Of a stretch of 64,000 bases of DNA, positions 57,209-64,000 are shown in pieces; position 1 is the first letter of the stretch, and each line of letters begins with the position of its first letter. Origin of the DNA: JBAXTE01 sp963556065 (lineage in GTDB: Bacteria > Bacteroidota > Bacteroidia > Bacteroidales > WCHB1-69); contig CAUVYH020000007.1 of assembly GCA_963556065.3 (NCBI GenBank), forward strand, positions 69,079-133,078, in the 5' to 3' direction. The notes under the pieces were generated by a model. The model saw only the letters and a program-made list of their open reading frames with translations. It was not told the origin of the DNA and made no database searches. The position numbers were made by a program, and so were the translations under genes.

Positions 57209-57383
57209 TTAACCGCAAAGGACGCGGAGAAAGTGGAGAGAACCGAACCGCTGAGAACGCAAAGAATTACTAATAAACCTCCGAGATCTCTGTGGTTTAA
57301 TAATCGGAACAATAAATAAACTCTGCACCTCTGGTAAAAAACGAAACAAAAAAAATACTCCGCGGTCTCTGCGGTTAAAAAAA
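57209..57383. repeat. MITE-like repeat, left copy beside the GxxExxY gene
   Basis: It begins TTAACCGCAAAGGACGC and ends CTCTGCGGTTAAAAAAA, so the ends are inverted (TTAACCGCARAG). Internal words such as CTCTGTGGTTTAA repeat the end motif. The first 57 nt match the right copy at 57779-57835 with only about six differences. Confidence 0.75.
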
Positions 57384-57392
57384 TCGATAGGA

Positions 57393-57770
57393 ATGACAGA
57401 AAATGAAATATCAGAAAAAATTATCGGTTGCGCTATAAAAGTCCATAAAATACTGGGACCTGGATTGCTTGAAAATGCATATCAGGAATGCCTTAATTAT
57501 GAATTGCAAAAAAGAGGATTAAAAGTAGAAATGCAAAAGCCGATACCTTTGATTTATTCTGATGTAAAATTGGACATTGGATACCGACTTGATTTACTAG
57601 TAAACGACAAGGTGATTATTGAAATAAAATCCGTTGAATCATTAACCGATATTCATACAGCACAAGTGATTACATATTTGAAACTTTCAGACTGCAAACT
57701 TGGATTATTAATTAATTTCAACGAACTTCGTGTCGTTGACGGAATAAAAAGAATAGTAAATGGTTTATAA
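57393..57770 (+). CDS. GxxExxY protein (PD-(D/E)XK nuclease-like)
   Basis: The 125-residue protein has the name-giving motif in GPGLLENAYQECLNYELQ (G-LL-E-NA-Y). YRLDLLVNDKVIIEIKSV carries the D...ExK pattern of the PD-(D/E)XK nuclease fold. The biological role of this family is not established. It is set precisely between two direct copies of a repeat with inverted ends, so gene and repeats may form one mobile or spreading unit. The ATG is 9 nt after the left repeat. Confidence 0.9.
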   Translation: MTENEISEKIIGCAIKVHKILGPGLLENAYQECLNYELQKRGLKVEMQKPIPLIYSDVKLDIGYRLDLLVNDKVIIEIKSVESLTDIHTAQVITYLKLSDCKLGLLINFNELRVVDGIKRIVNGL

Positions 57771-57778
57771 ATAATGAC

Positions 57779-57970
57779 TTAACCGCAAAGGACGCCGTGA
57801 AAGTGGAGAGAGCCGAACCGCTGTGAAAGCAAAGAAACATTAAAAAAACGCTCTGCGGTAAGATAACAAAAATAAAAAAGCCACGTACTTTGCGATAAAA
57901 AACAAAATAAAAAAGAACACTCTGCGGTAAGGTAAACAGAATAATCTCCGCGACCTCTGCGGTTAAAAAA
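57779..57970. repeat. MITE-like repeat, right copy beside the GxxExxY gene
   Basis: It begins TTAACCGCAAAGGACGC and ends CCTCTGCGGTTAAAAAAA, the same inverted ends as the left copy. It contains three further CTCTGCGGTAA words. It starts 8 nt after the GxxExxY stop. Confidence 0.75.
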
Positions 57971-57982
57971 AATATTGAAAAA

Positions 57983-58531
57983 ATGAAATTTATAGAATTA
58001 GTAAATCAACGGCAAAGTACCCGGAAATACAGTTCCGCTCCCATTTCCCGTGAAGATTTGGATCTTTGCGTGGAAGCAGCTCGCATGGCTCCTTCAGCCT
58101 GTAACGCCCAACCCTATACCTTTATCGTAATTGATGATCAGGAGCTCAAGAATAAAGTTGCCGGCGAAACCTTTGGCTTGCTCGATAAGTTCAACAAATT
58201 CACCCTGAATGCTCCGGTAATGGTGGTAATAGTGATGGAAAAGGCCAATATTTCCTCGCAAGTGGGAACTATTCTTAAGAAGATCGAGTTCCCGTTGATT
58301 GACGTGGGCATTGCTGCCGAACACTTTTGTTTGCAAGCCACGGAATTGGGCATCGGTACTTGCATGATCGGCTGGTTTAACGAAAAACCCATCAAAAAGC
58401 TGTTGAATATCCCCGATAAAAGAAGTATTGGATTGCTTATTTCAGTCGGTTATCCGGAAAACGACCACCTGCGGTTAAAAGTCCGAAAGCAATCCGAAAA
58501 ATTCACACATTACAACAACTATGAACAGTAA
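57983..58531 (+). CDS. Nitroreductase-family flavoprotein
   Basis: The 182-residue protein has the family start VNQRQSTRKYSSAPISRED, the FMN-contact ARMAPSACNAQPYTFIV, and FCLQATELGIGTCMIGWFNE. Members reduce nitroaromatics or quinones with NAD(P)H; the real substrate is unknown. It is the first gene of a run with GNAT, rlmF, a small membrane protein and DUF1697. It overlaps the GNAT gene by 11 nt. Confidence 0.9.
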   Translation: MKFIELVNQRQSTRKYSSAPISREDLDLCVEAARMAPSACNAQPYTFIVIDDQELKNKVAGETFGLLDKFNKFTLNAPVMVVIVMEKANISSQVGTILKKIEFPLIDVGIAAEHFCLQATELGIGTCMIGWFNEKPIKKLLNIPDKRSIGLLISVGYPENDHLRLKVRKQSEKFTHYNNYEQ

Positions 58532-59066
58532 CCAACCAATTTTGAATCCCATAAAACCTTCGGGGTTAAAATGGGTGAATTTCTACCAGCTCTATCAATC
58601 GGCATTTCCCGAAGCTGAGCGGAGACCGGAGCCGGCTCTTATTTCAATGGCCAGTAACCCTATGCTTTCGCTAAACACCGTCGATATCAACCAGGAGTTT
58701 TCGGGACTGTTCAATTACTGGAATTTAGACTCGTTTTTCTATATCGAACATTTTGCTGTTGTTCCTCATAAACGGAACATGGGGATCGGGAACGAGATAT
58801 TGCAAAATTTTTCAAAGAATAAAACCGTAGTCCTTGAGTGTGAACTTCCCTTTGACGATCTGGCAAAACGGAGAATTCTTTTTTATCAGAAGCTCGGATT
58901 TCAAACCTATCCGTTCCCATATACTCAGCCCCCTTATTCTCATGATAAACAGCCGGTTCCCATGCTGTTGCTCACCAACTCAACCGACTTAAGCGAGCAT
59001 GCTTTTATTAAAATCAGTGCAAAAATTGCTGAATCTGTATATTCACAAACAAAAACAACCGAATGA
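58521..59066 (+). CDS. GNAT-family N-acetyltransferase
   Basis: The 181-residue protein has the GNAT beta-4/alpha-3 block: YIEHFAVVPHKRNMGIGNEI (acetyl-CoA loop, R/Q-x-x-G-x-G/A-like), followed by VVLECELP and RILFYQKLGFQ. The substrate is unknown. Its start overlaps the nitroreductase end, and its end overlaps rlmF by 4 nt, so all three are coupled. Confidence 0.85.
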   Translation: MNSNQPILNPIKPSGLKWVNFYQLYQSAFPEAERRPEPALISMASNPMLSLNTVDINQEFSGLFNYWNLDSFFYIEHFAVVPHKRNMGIGNEILQNFSKNKTVVLECELPFDDLAKRRILFYQKLGFQTYPFPYTQPPYSHDKQPVPMLLLTNSTDLSEHAFIKISAKIAESVYSQTKTTE

Positions 59067-59998
59067 AAGATAAATGGACTCCATCACCAAAAGTCAGAAA
59101 GGCTCCTGAAAAAGCCACACTGCATCCTCGCAACAAGCATCAGGGTCATTACGATTTTGAAACGCTCACTAAAGTTTGCCCCGATCTCGCTCAATATGTA
59201 TTTGTGAATGAGTATAAAACAAAAACCATCGATTTTGCTAACCCCGTTGCGATTAAATGGTTGAACCGGGCATTGCTAAAAGCTCAATATGGAATCAATT
59301 TCTGGAATATCCCCAAGAACTACCTTTGTCCGCCCATTCCCGGAAGAGCCGATTATATCCATTATATGGCCGATTTGCTGGCAGAAACCAACGGCGGCAC
59401 CATTCCAACCGGCAAAAGTGTTTCGGTGCTGGATCTCGGTGTGGGCGCAAACTGCATTTATCCGATTATCGGCATTTGCGAATACGGTTGGCTATTTACG
59501 GGTACCGATATTGATGCGGAAGCGCTGGTCTCCGCCACAAAAATAATCGAAGGGAATCCCCAATTGGCGGGATTGGTGGAACTCAGGCGACAAAAGTCGG
59601 CAGATTCCATTTTCAGTGGAATCCTCCGTCCCGACGACCGCTTTGATTTTTGCATCTGCAATCCCCCATTTTTCCGTTCCGAAGACGAAGCCCGGAGTGC
59701 AAACCAACGCAAAGTAAGCAATTTAAAAAATGATAAATCAGTGAAGCCTGCACTGAACTTTGGCGGCCAATATGCCGAATTGGTTTGTAAAGGCGGAGAA
59801 ATGGCCTTTATTCAAAAAATGATTGCCGAAAGTGTGGAATGCAAAGATCAATTCCGGTATTTTTCCACGCTGGTTTCAAAAAGTGATCATTTAAAGCCAC
59901 TACTTAATTCGTTAAACTATCATAAGACACCGATTATCAAAGCAATAGAGATGTCGCAAGGCAATAAAAAAAGCCGAATTTTGGTTTGGGGATTTTAA
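59063..59998 (+). CDS. rlmF: 23S rRNA (adenine1618-N6)-methyltransferase RlmF
   Basis: RlmF methylates one adenine of 23S rRNA. The 311-residue class I SAM enzyme has SVLDLGVGANCIYPIIGI (motif I), the target-base motif FCICNPPFFRSEDEA (NPPF) and LHPRNKHQGHYDFETL, a family-specific start. Length is normal and the frame intact. It is coupled to the GNAT gene by a 4-nt overlap. Confidence 0.94.
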   Translation: MKDKWTPSPKVRKAPEKATLHPRNKHQGHYDFETLTKVCPDLAQYVFVNEYKTKTIDFANPVAIKWLNRALLKAQYGINFWNIPKNYLCPPIPGRADYIHYMADLLAETNGGTIPTGKSVSVLDLGVGANCIYPIIGICEYGWLFTGTDIDAEALVSATKIIEGNPQLAGLVELRRQKSADSIFSGILRPDDRFDFCICNPPFFRSEDEARSANQRKVSNLKNDKSVKPALNFGGQYAELVCKGGEMAFIQKMIAESVECKDQFRYFSTLVSKSDHLKPLLNSLNYHKTPIIKAIEMSQGNKKSRILVWGF

Positions 59999-60016
59999 CT
60001 TAAAGAAAGAGAACAG

Positions 60017-60319
60017 ATGTTTGCAGGTCACGTATTGGATATGATCAACCGTATCCGTGAAAACAGGGAGATGCTTCAATCCCATAAGACAAAAAAAGAG
60101 CGGTTGCAATCGGTCATGTTTAAACCCCTATCCTCCCATTATCACGAATCGAAGATGAAAGACATCTCTCCGGAGGAAAAGGCTAAGGCAATTCTTAAGA
60201 TTCGGTCGGAGTACAAAAAATCCCGAAGCCGGCTGTTAATCGTTGAAACCCCTTTTTTCATCATCATTCTAGGCGTTTTTATCTGGATGTTATGGTTTTT
60301 ATTAAAAACAAGCAGTTAA
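60017..60319 (+). CDS. Small tail-anchored membrane protein of unknown function
   Basis: The 100-residue protein has a basic, helical N-terminal part (VLDMINRIRENREMLQSHKT) and one C-terminal membrane helix (PFFIIILGVFIWMLWFLLK). It is 18 nt after rlmF. No family is recognised, but similar small proteins occur in Bacteroidota operons. Confidence 0.65.
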   Translation: MFAGHVLDMINRIRENREMLQSHKTKKERLQSVMFKPLSSHYHESKMKDISPEEKAKAILKIRSEYKKSRSRLLIVETPFFIIILGVFIWMLWFLLKTSS

Positions 60320-60324
60320 TATTT

Positions 60325-60873
60325 ATGATTCAGAACCAATATCTTGCATTATTACGGGGCATTAATGTCGGCGGAAACAACGTCATTAAAATGGCTGATT
60401 TAAAAGCCGGTTTCGAAGCCCTTGGTTTTACCGACGTTGTTACTTACATTCAAAGCGGTAACGTGTTGTTCAAATCCAAAGAACCCGATTTAACCAAGCT
60501 TACCACAAACATCGAAACGGAATTATCAAATCGGTTCAACTATCAGTCGAAAATAGTTTTGGTCGCTTTTAATCAGCTTGAAGCGATCATAAAAAACGCT
60601 CCAGCCGATTTTGGATCGAAGCCCGATGAGTTTAAATATGACGTTATTTTTCTGAAAGCCCCGCTCACTCCCACCAAAGCAATCGGGTTTGTAACCGTGA
60701 GAGCGGGCGTTGATACGGCCTTATCAGGGGATGGAGTTCTTTATTTTTCCCGCCGGGCGGATAAGCTGGGACAAAGTTACCTGAAAAAAATCATCACCAT
60801 GCCGGTTTATCAAGAGATGACCATCCGGAACTGGAACACAACCACCAAATTGCTGGAACTGATGAAAAGATAA
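60325..60873 (+). CDS. DUF1697 domain protein
   Basis: The 182-residue protein starts MIQNQYLALLRGINVGGNNV, the DUF1697 signature, and continues FEALGFTDVVTYIQSGNVLF. The family function is unknown. The ATG at 60325 lies 5 nt after the preceding stop; a longer reading would overlap the membrane protein. Last gene of the run. Confidence 0.9.
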   Translation: MIQNQYLALLRGINVGGNNVIKMADLKAGFEALGFTDVVTYIQSGNVLFKSKEPDLTKLTTNIETELSNRFNYQSKIVLVAFNQLEAIIKNAPADFGSKPDEFKYDVIFLKAPLTPTKAIGFVTVRAGVDTALSGDGVLYFSRRADKLGQSYLKKIITMPVYQEMTIRNWNTTTKLLELMKR

Positions 60874-61412
60874 ACAGAATAAAAACAAATCGTTAAATCA
60901 TAGATGATCAATAATATATATAATAACACTTCAATTATAAATTTAATTAAAAAAGTGTCATTGTAAGGCAATAGATTTTGATGGAAAAAAAATCGAACCA
61001 AAACCACCTCTTTATTCCAAAATCACACTTAGCCCAAAGGATAGTGCTAGAAATAAAATGATTATTTGCGAAAGAAAAAGAAGCATTTTATGTATTTTAC
61101 GGAATATCAATATTTTATATCATATTTTCACCAAACTGATCTATAGTTGAAATTTTGGCGAATTTCCTTCAGGATGGAGGTTTGCCCGAAAACCTTGAGC
61201 AAGAGAAAATCAGCCTGAAACAAGCCAAAGATTTGATGCGAAGTATTTTAAACACCATTGTAGAAAAAGATATTTTGTGCGATTAAACATCACAAATTAG
61301 CACGGTTTTAATAAAATCACTGATTTCGTTTGTCGTTAATTTGCATTCCATAGAAGAAGTTCCGAGCAATTTTTTACAGTGTAACTCACTAAACAATTTT
61401 ATGTTTTTATTG
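60874..61412. other. AT-rich spacer with a gene remnant
   Basis: About 540 nt without an intact gene. A short remnant of an ATPase-type coding sequence is listed at 61140-61286. The rest shows no convincing feature. The base composition drops relative to the genes on the left. Confidence 0.5.
61140..61286 (+). pseudogene. Possible remnant of a DUF4143-type AAA ATPase
   Basis: A 48-codon open stretch without a start reads ILANFLQDGGLPENLEQ, then SLKQAKDLMRSILNTIVEKD before a stop. This resembles the segment of DUF4143-containing ATPases where a GGxPE motif is followed by a helix ending in an I-x-K-D. No P-loop is present upstream. It may be the leftover of an earlier insertion. Confidence 0.35.
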
Positions 61413-61445
61413 TTTTCTTTCCGTGAATATTTCACGGAAAGAAAA
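61413..61445. promoter_or_regulatory. Perfect palindromic operator upstream of the RloA/RloB module
   Basis: TTTTCTTTCCGTGAA (61413-61427) and its exact complement (61431-61445) flank the spacer TAT. It ends 7 nt before the -7 element, so it covers the expected -33 region. A dimeric repressor bound here would block RNA polymerase. No regulator gene lies next to it. Confidence 0.75.
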
Positions 61446-61452
61446 TTATTTA

Positions 61453-61460
61453 TATCTTTG
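61453..61460 (+). promoter_or_regulatory. -7 promoter element for the RloA-like gene
   Basis: TATCTTTG matches TAnnTTTG, 23 nt before the ATG at 61484 and immediately downstream of the palindrome. Confidence 0.65.
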
Positions 61461-61483
61461 CGACATAACTAATAAAGAATAAC

Positions 61484-62788
61484 ATGTTATTAAGATTAAA
61501 AATCAAGAACTTCCTTTCTTTTTATGAAGAAACAGTGTTCGATATGTTCCCTAATCCAAAACGAATTTCTTTTCCAAATCATATCTATTCAGATATGAAA
61601 GTCCCTTTATTAAAACAAGCTGCTATATTTGGGCCAAATGGTTCCGGTAAGTCAAATTTCATAAAAGCAATATCCTTTTTAAAATCGTTAATAACAAATG
61701 AAATTTTTTTAAAAAACATTGATTTGGATGATTATTATTTTCAGTTAGTTTCTAACAATCAATTAAAAATAAGTTTTGAAATTGAATTTTATAATAAAGA
61801 AAGGTATTTCATATATAATATTGATATTGATAAAAAAAGCATTAATGAATCATTACATTTATCTGGTCTTGGGAAAACCAGTAACAAGCTATTATTCAAA
61901 AGATCAGGAAATGAAATCATATCTGATAGTTTACAAAACAAAGATTCTGCATCTCAATTATTAAAGTTAAACCCATTTTCTTCAATTCTTCCTTTAAATC
62001 AGAAATATCCTGTATTACAAAATCCTGAAATCAATAAAGCATTTGATTGGTTTCAAAATAAAGTAGATATTGTGCCAATATATGGCACATTACCAATGTT
62101 AATTGATTTGATGGCTAAAAAACCTGATTTATTAAAATTTACAAATGAAGTGTTTGACAATATTGGAGCTGGCATAAATTCAATTAAGGTTGCTGATACT
62201 CCTCTTGATGTTTGGATGTCTGATAATAAAAACTCAACAGGTATTCAACAAATTTTGAATAATGAATCATTAAAACCTAACATGGGTTTTACCAGAATTG
62301 AAAATAATAGAAATATTTTTTCTGTTTCAATGAAAAAAGGCATCAAAACGGTACAAGAAATTTTATTTGATCAGGCTGGCATTTCAAACTATCATAAAGA
62401 CATGAAAATCTCTGCCCAATCCGATGGAACTGTGAGACTATTGATTTTGATACCAGCCTTTTTTAATGCTGTTAAAAATCAAAAAGTGGTATTTATTGAC
62501 GAAATTGACAATAGTATTCACCCAAATCTTATGTTTTCATTGTTGCAATATTTTGCAAATAGTAATTCAAAAGGTCAATTAATTTTCACAACACATACTA
62601 CAAAGCTAATTAACCAACAAGAATTACTCCGTCCAGATGAAATTTGGTTAACAGAAATGGAAAATGGAAGTTCTAAAATGTATTCAATTAATGATTTTAA
62701 AATACATAATACAATCAATTTAGAGAACGGCTATTTGGATGGTCGCTTTGGAGCTATTCCTGAAATTGGAGATTTTAATGTGTCATGA
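61484..62788 (+). CDS. RloA/AbiLi-like AAA ATPase
   Basis: The 434-residue protein is an SMC/OLD-related AAA_15/AAA_21 ATPase. It starts MLLRLKIKNFLSFYEETVF and has Walker A GPNGSGKSN (from residue 50), a signature-like ISAQSDGTVRLLIL, Walker B VVFIDEIDNSIHP and the H-loop LIFTTHTTKLINQ, then LLRPDEIWLTEM, all typical of COG1106/RloA. In known AbiL and related systems this ATPase is paired with an RloB-family protein and protects against phage. Here an RloB-like gene overlaps by 4 nt. The gene is more AT rich than its neighbours on the left, suggesting transfer. The trigger is unknown. Confidence 0.85.
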   Translation: MLLRLKIKNFLSFYEETVFDMFPNPKRISFPNHIYSDMKVPLLKQAAIFGPNGSGKSNFIKAISFLKSLITNEIFLKNIDLDDYYFQLVSNNQLKISFEIEFYNKERYFIYNIDIDKKSINESLHLSGLGKTSNKLLFKRSGNEIISDSLQNKDSASQLLKLNPFSSILPLNQKYPVLQNPEINKAFDWFQNKVDIVPIYGTLPMLIDLMAKKPDLLKFTNEVFDNIGAGINSIKVADTPLDVWMSDNKNSTGIQQILNNESLKPNMGFTRIENNRNIFSVSMKKGIKTVQEILFDQAGISNYHKDMKISAQSDGTVRLLILIPAFFNAVKNQKVVFIDEIDNSIHPNLMFSLLQYFANSNSKGQLIFTTHTTKLINQQELLRPDEIWLTEMENGSSKMYSINDFKIHNTINLENGYLDGRFGAIPEIGDFNVS

Positions 62789-63590
62789 CAGAAAATCAAA
62801 AATCATATAGTAAGGGGAGTAGAGAAAGAGTACTTCAACCAAAAAGCCAAGTAAAATCAATACGAATTCTACTAATAAACAACCCGTAATTTCAATATCA
62901 GATTCAATTTTTCAAAAACCGAGCCTTGAAAAGAAGCAAAAGTATTTTTCTTAATTATTTCAGGTGGGGAGGTGCGAGAAAAAGATTATTTTAAAATTAT
63001 TTCAAATCATGACAGATTTAAACGTATTAAATCAAATTCATAGCTGACCCTCTTAAACTTTCGCCCAAAGGTATGTTTGAGATAGCAGAATATAAAAAAG
63101 CTCAGTTAAAATCAAGTCAAGCTGAGAATATTGATGAACCAGATAAAATATGTCTTATTTCCGATGTAGATCATTTTATTGACGAATTGATAGAAATTAA
63201 AACCCAAATGTGATTCTAATAATTTTCATTTGATAATTAGTAATCCATGTTTTGAAGTCTGGTTGTATTATGCATATTGTTCAAGCATTCCTGATTTTAA
63301 GATGCCCGAAAATTATTTAAAAATCAGTTGGCAATTTCAAAGGATGGTTAAATACTAAAATTAAAGGTGGAGTTAATCCAAAAACTGCAATATTTAAAAT
63401 CAAACAGAATATTGAAAATGCAAAAACTAATTATGAAATTGACGAATACAATATGCCAACTTTATTTTCTACAAGCATGTTTGAACTAGCTGAATGTCTA
63501 TTGCCTTTAATTTCAACAGAGTTGATCGAGCTCAATGAAGAGAATAATAGTAAGAAATTTAAGACGCAAAGAGTAAATCATAGTAATTGA
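62785..63590 (+). pseudogene. RloB/AbiLii-like protein, split by five frameshifts (probably sequence errors)
   Basis: The gene starts with ATGA overlapping the RloA-like stop. Restored, it reads FLIISGGEVREKDYFKIIS (RloB N-terminal block), KICLISDVDHFID (acidic motif) and LIISNPCFEVWLYYAY (the SNPCFExWL signature of RloB). The frame changes lie at an A5 run near 62843, T5 near 62947, A3 near 63035, A4 near 63200 and T3 near 63336, all one-base changes (net -1). Correcting them gives 269 codons in one frame. RloB is the presumed effector, with a Toprim-like fold suggested for relatives. True inactivation cannot be excluded. Confidence 0.75.
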
Positions 63591-63763
63591 ACATCCATAA
63601 AGCAAAAGATAGGATTAAGATGTTCGTCTTATTTATCAAAAAAACAGCTATAGTCAAAGTCAGCCATTGTTCTTTATTTTTTTTATCTAAAAGAAAAAAT
63701 CAAACTTTACAAAGTAGATATTTTTAAAATATAAAAATTTTTAAATGTCTGTGCCAATCAATT

Positions 63764-64000
63764 ATGAACAACTTCCAGAAAAACATCGATCATCAATTAG
63801 CCTTCAATGAGGGAAAGAACCTTTTTTATAAAGGGATTCTCCAATCGTTGCGTTTTAGTCCCGAAACCTTAAAGGCAATAGATTGCTATGGCGAAATAAA
63901 CAGCGAGTCGGAGCACCTGCTGATTGATTATTCAGCAAACCGGGTGCTTGAGGAGTTTTGCAAGGTAAACCAGGTACTACACTTTCGACAAACAAGCCCG
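63764..64000 (+). CDS. Unrecognised protein, C-terminus outside window
   Basis: An ATG at 63764 opens a frame with no stop to the right edge (79 codons). It reads MNNFQKNIDHQLAFNEGKNL, FYKGILQSLRFSPETLKAID and so on, with helical, charged character and balanced codon use. No family was recognised. It follows the RloAB module on the same strand after 173 nt and could belong to the same accessory island. Confidence 0.55.
   Translation, partial: MNNFQKNIDHQLAFNEGKNLFYKGILQSLRFSPETLKAIDCYGEINSESEHLLIDYSANRVLEEFCKVNQVLHFRQTSP

Noticed and set aside
57134..57319. 61-codon frame after pgi
   Set aside because: It overlaps the pgi end and consists mostly of the left repeat beside the GxxExxY gene.

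Overview
The window is a 64 kb piece of an AT-rich Bacteroidota chromosome, most likely order Bacteroidales. The evidence is a type IX secretion (T9SS) locus (gldK/porK, porP, porU, porV), several secreted proteins with T9SS sorting domains, a MurF-alanine racemase fusion, the split atpBEFHAG operon, and repeated use of the Bacteroidota -7 promoter element TAnnTTTG instead of strong Shine-Dalgarno sites. No tRNA or 16S/23S/5S rRNA genes were seen; the only structural RNA is RNase P RNA.

Layout. 0-8 kb: T9SS core genes, porP and gldK leftwards and porU-porV-ispF rightwards. 8-20 kb: HAD phosphatase, S41 protease, small envelope proteins, DUF421 protein, rimO, an ABC-F ATPase with a degenerate second half, an MBOAT/AlgJ-like O-acylation pair and truA. 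20-26 kb: ATP synthase operon (a, c, b, delta, alpha, gamma) without beta and epsilon, then ferritin. 26-36 kb: ispE, a GH3-family enzyme, pnuC with a NadR-like kinase, a membrane glycosyltransferase, the murF-alr fusion and pdxA. 36-46 kb: a leftward run of secreted and outer-membrane proteins, several of them T9SS cargo, each followed by a similar hairpin terminator, then a MauG-type di-haem peroxidase. 45-53 kb: a DUF2027/Smr protein, rnpB, a phosphate transporter, an aminotransferase, and the maf-ubiA-kdsC-DUF2520 cluster. 53-61 kb: a PAS histidine kinase, pgi, a GxxExxY protein between two MITE-like repeats, and a nitroreductase-GNAT-rlmF-DUF1697 run. 61-64 kb: an AT-rich two-gene RloA/RloB (AbiL-like) defence module behind a perfect palindromic operator, then an unrecognised partial gene.

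Seven genes are broken by single-base length changes, almost all in short homopolymers (24 inferred in total, confined to about 32-49 kb and 62.8-63.6 kb). Correcting them restores an open frame divisible by three in every case, so local consensus errors are more likely than real gene decay.

The most interesting items are the palindrome-controlled RloAB module, the GxxExxY gene framed by paired inverted-end repeats, a diverged three-copy intergenic repeat family, a pair of 13-bp-stem palindromes beside rnpB, and two matched hairpins inside the ATP synthase operon.
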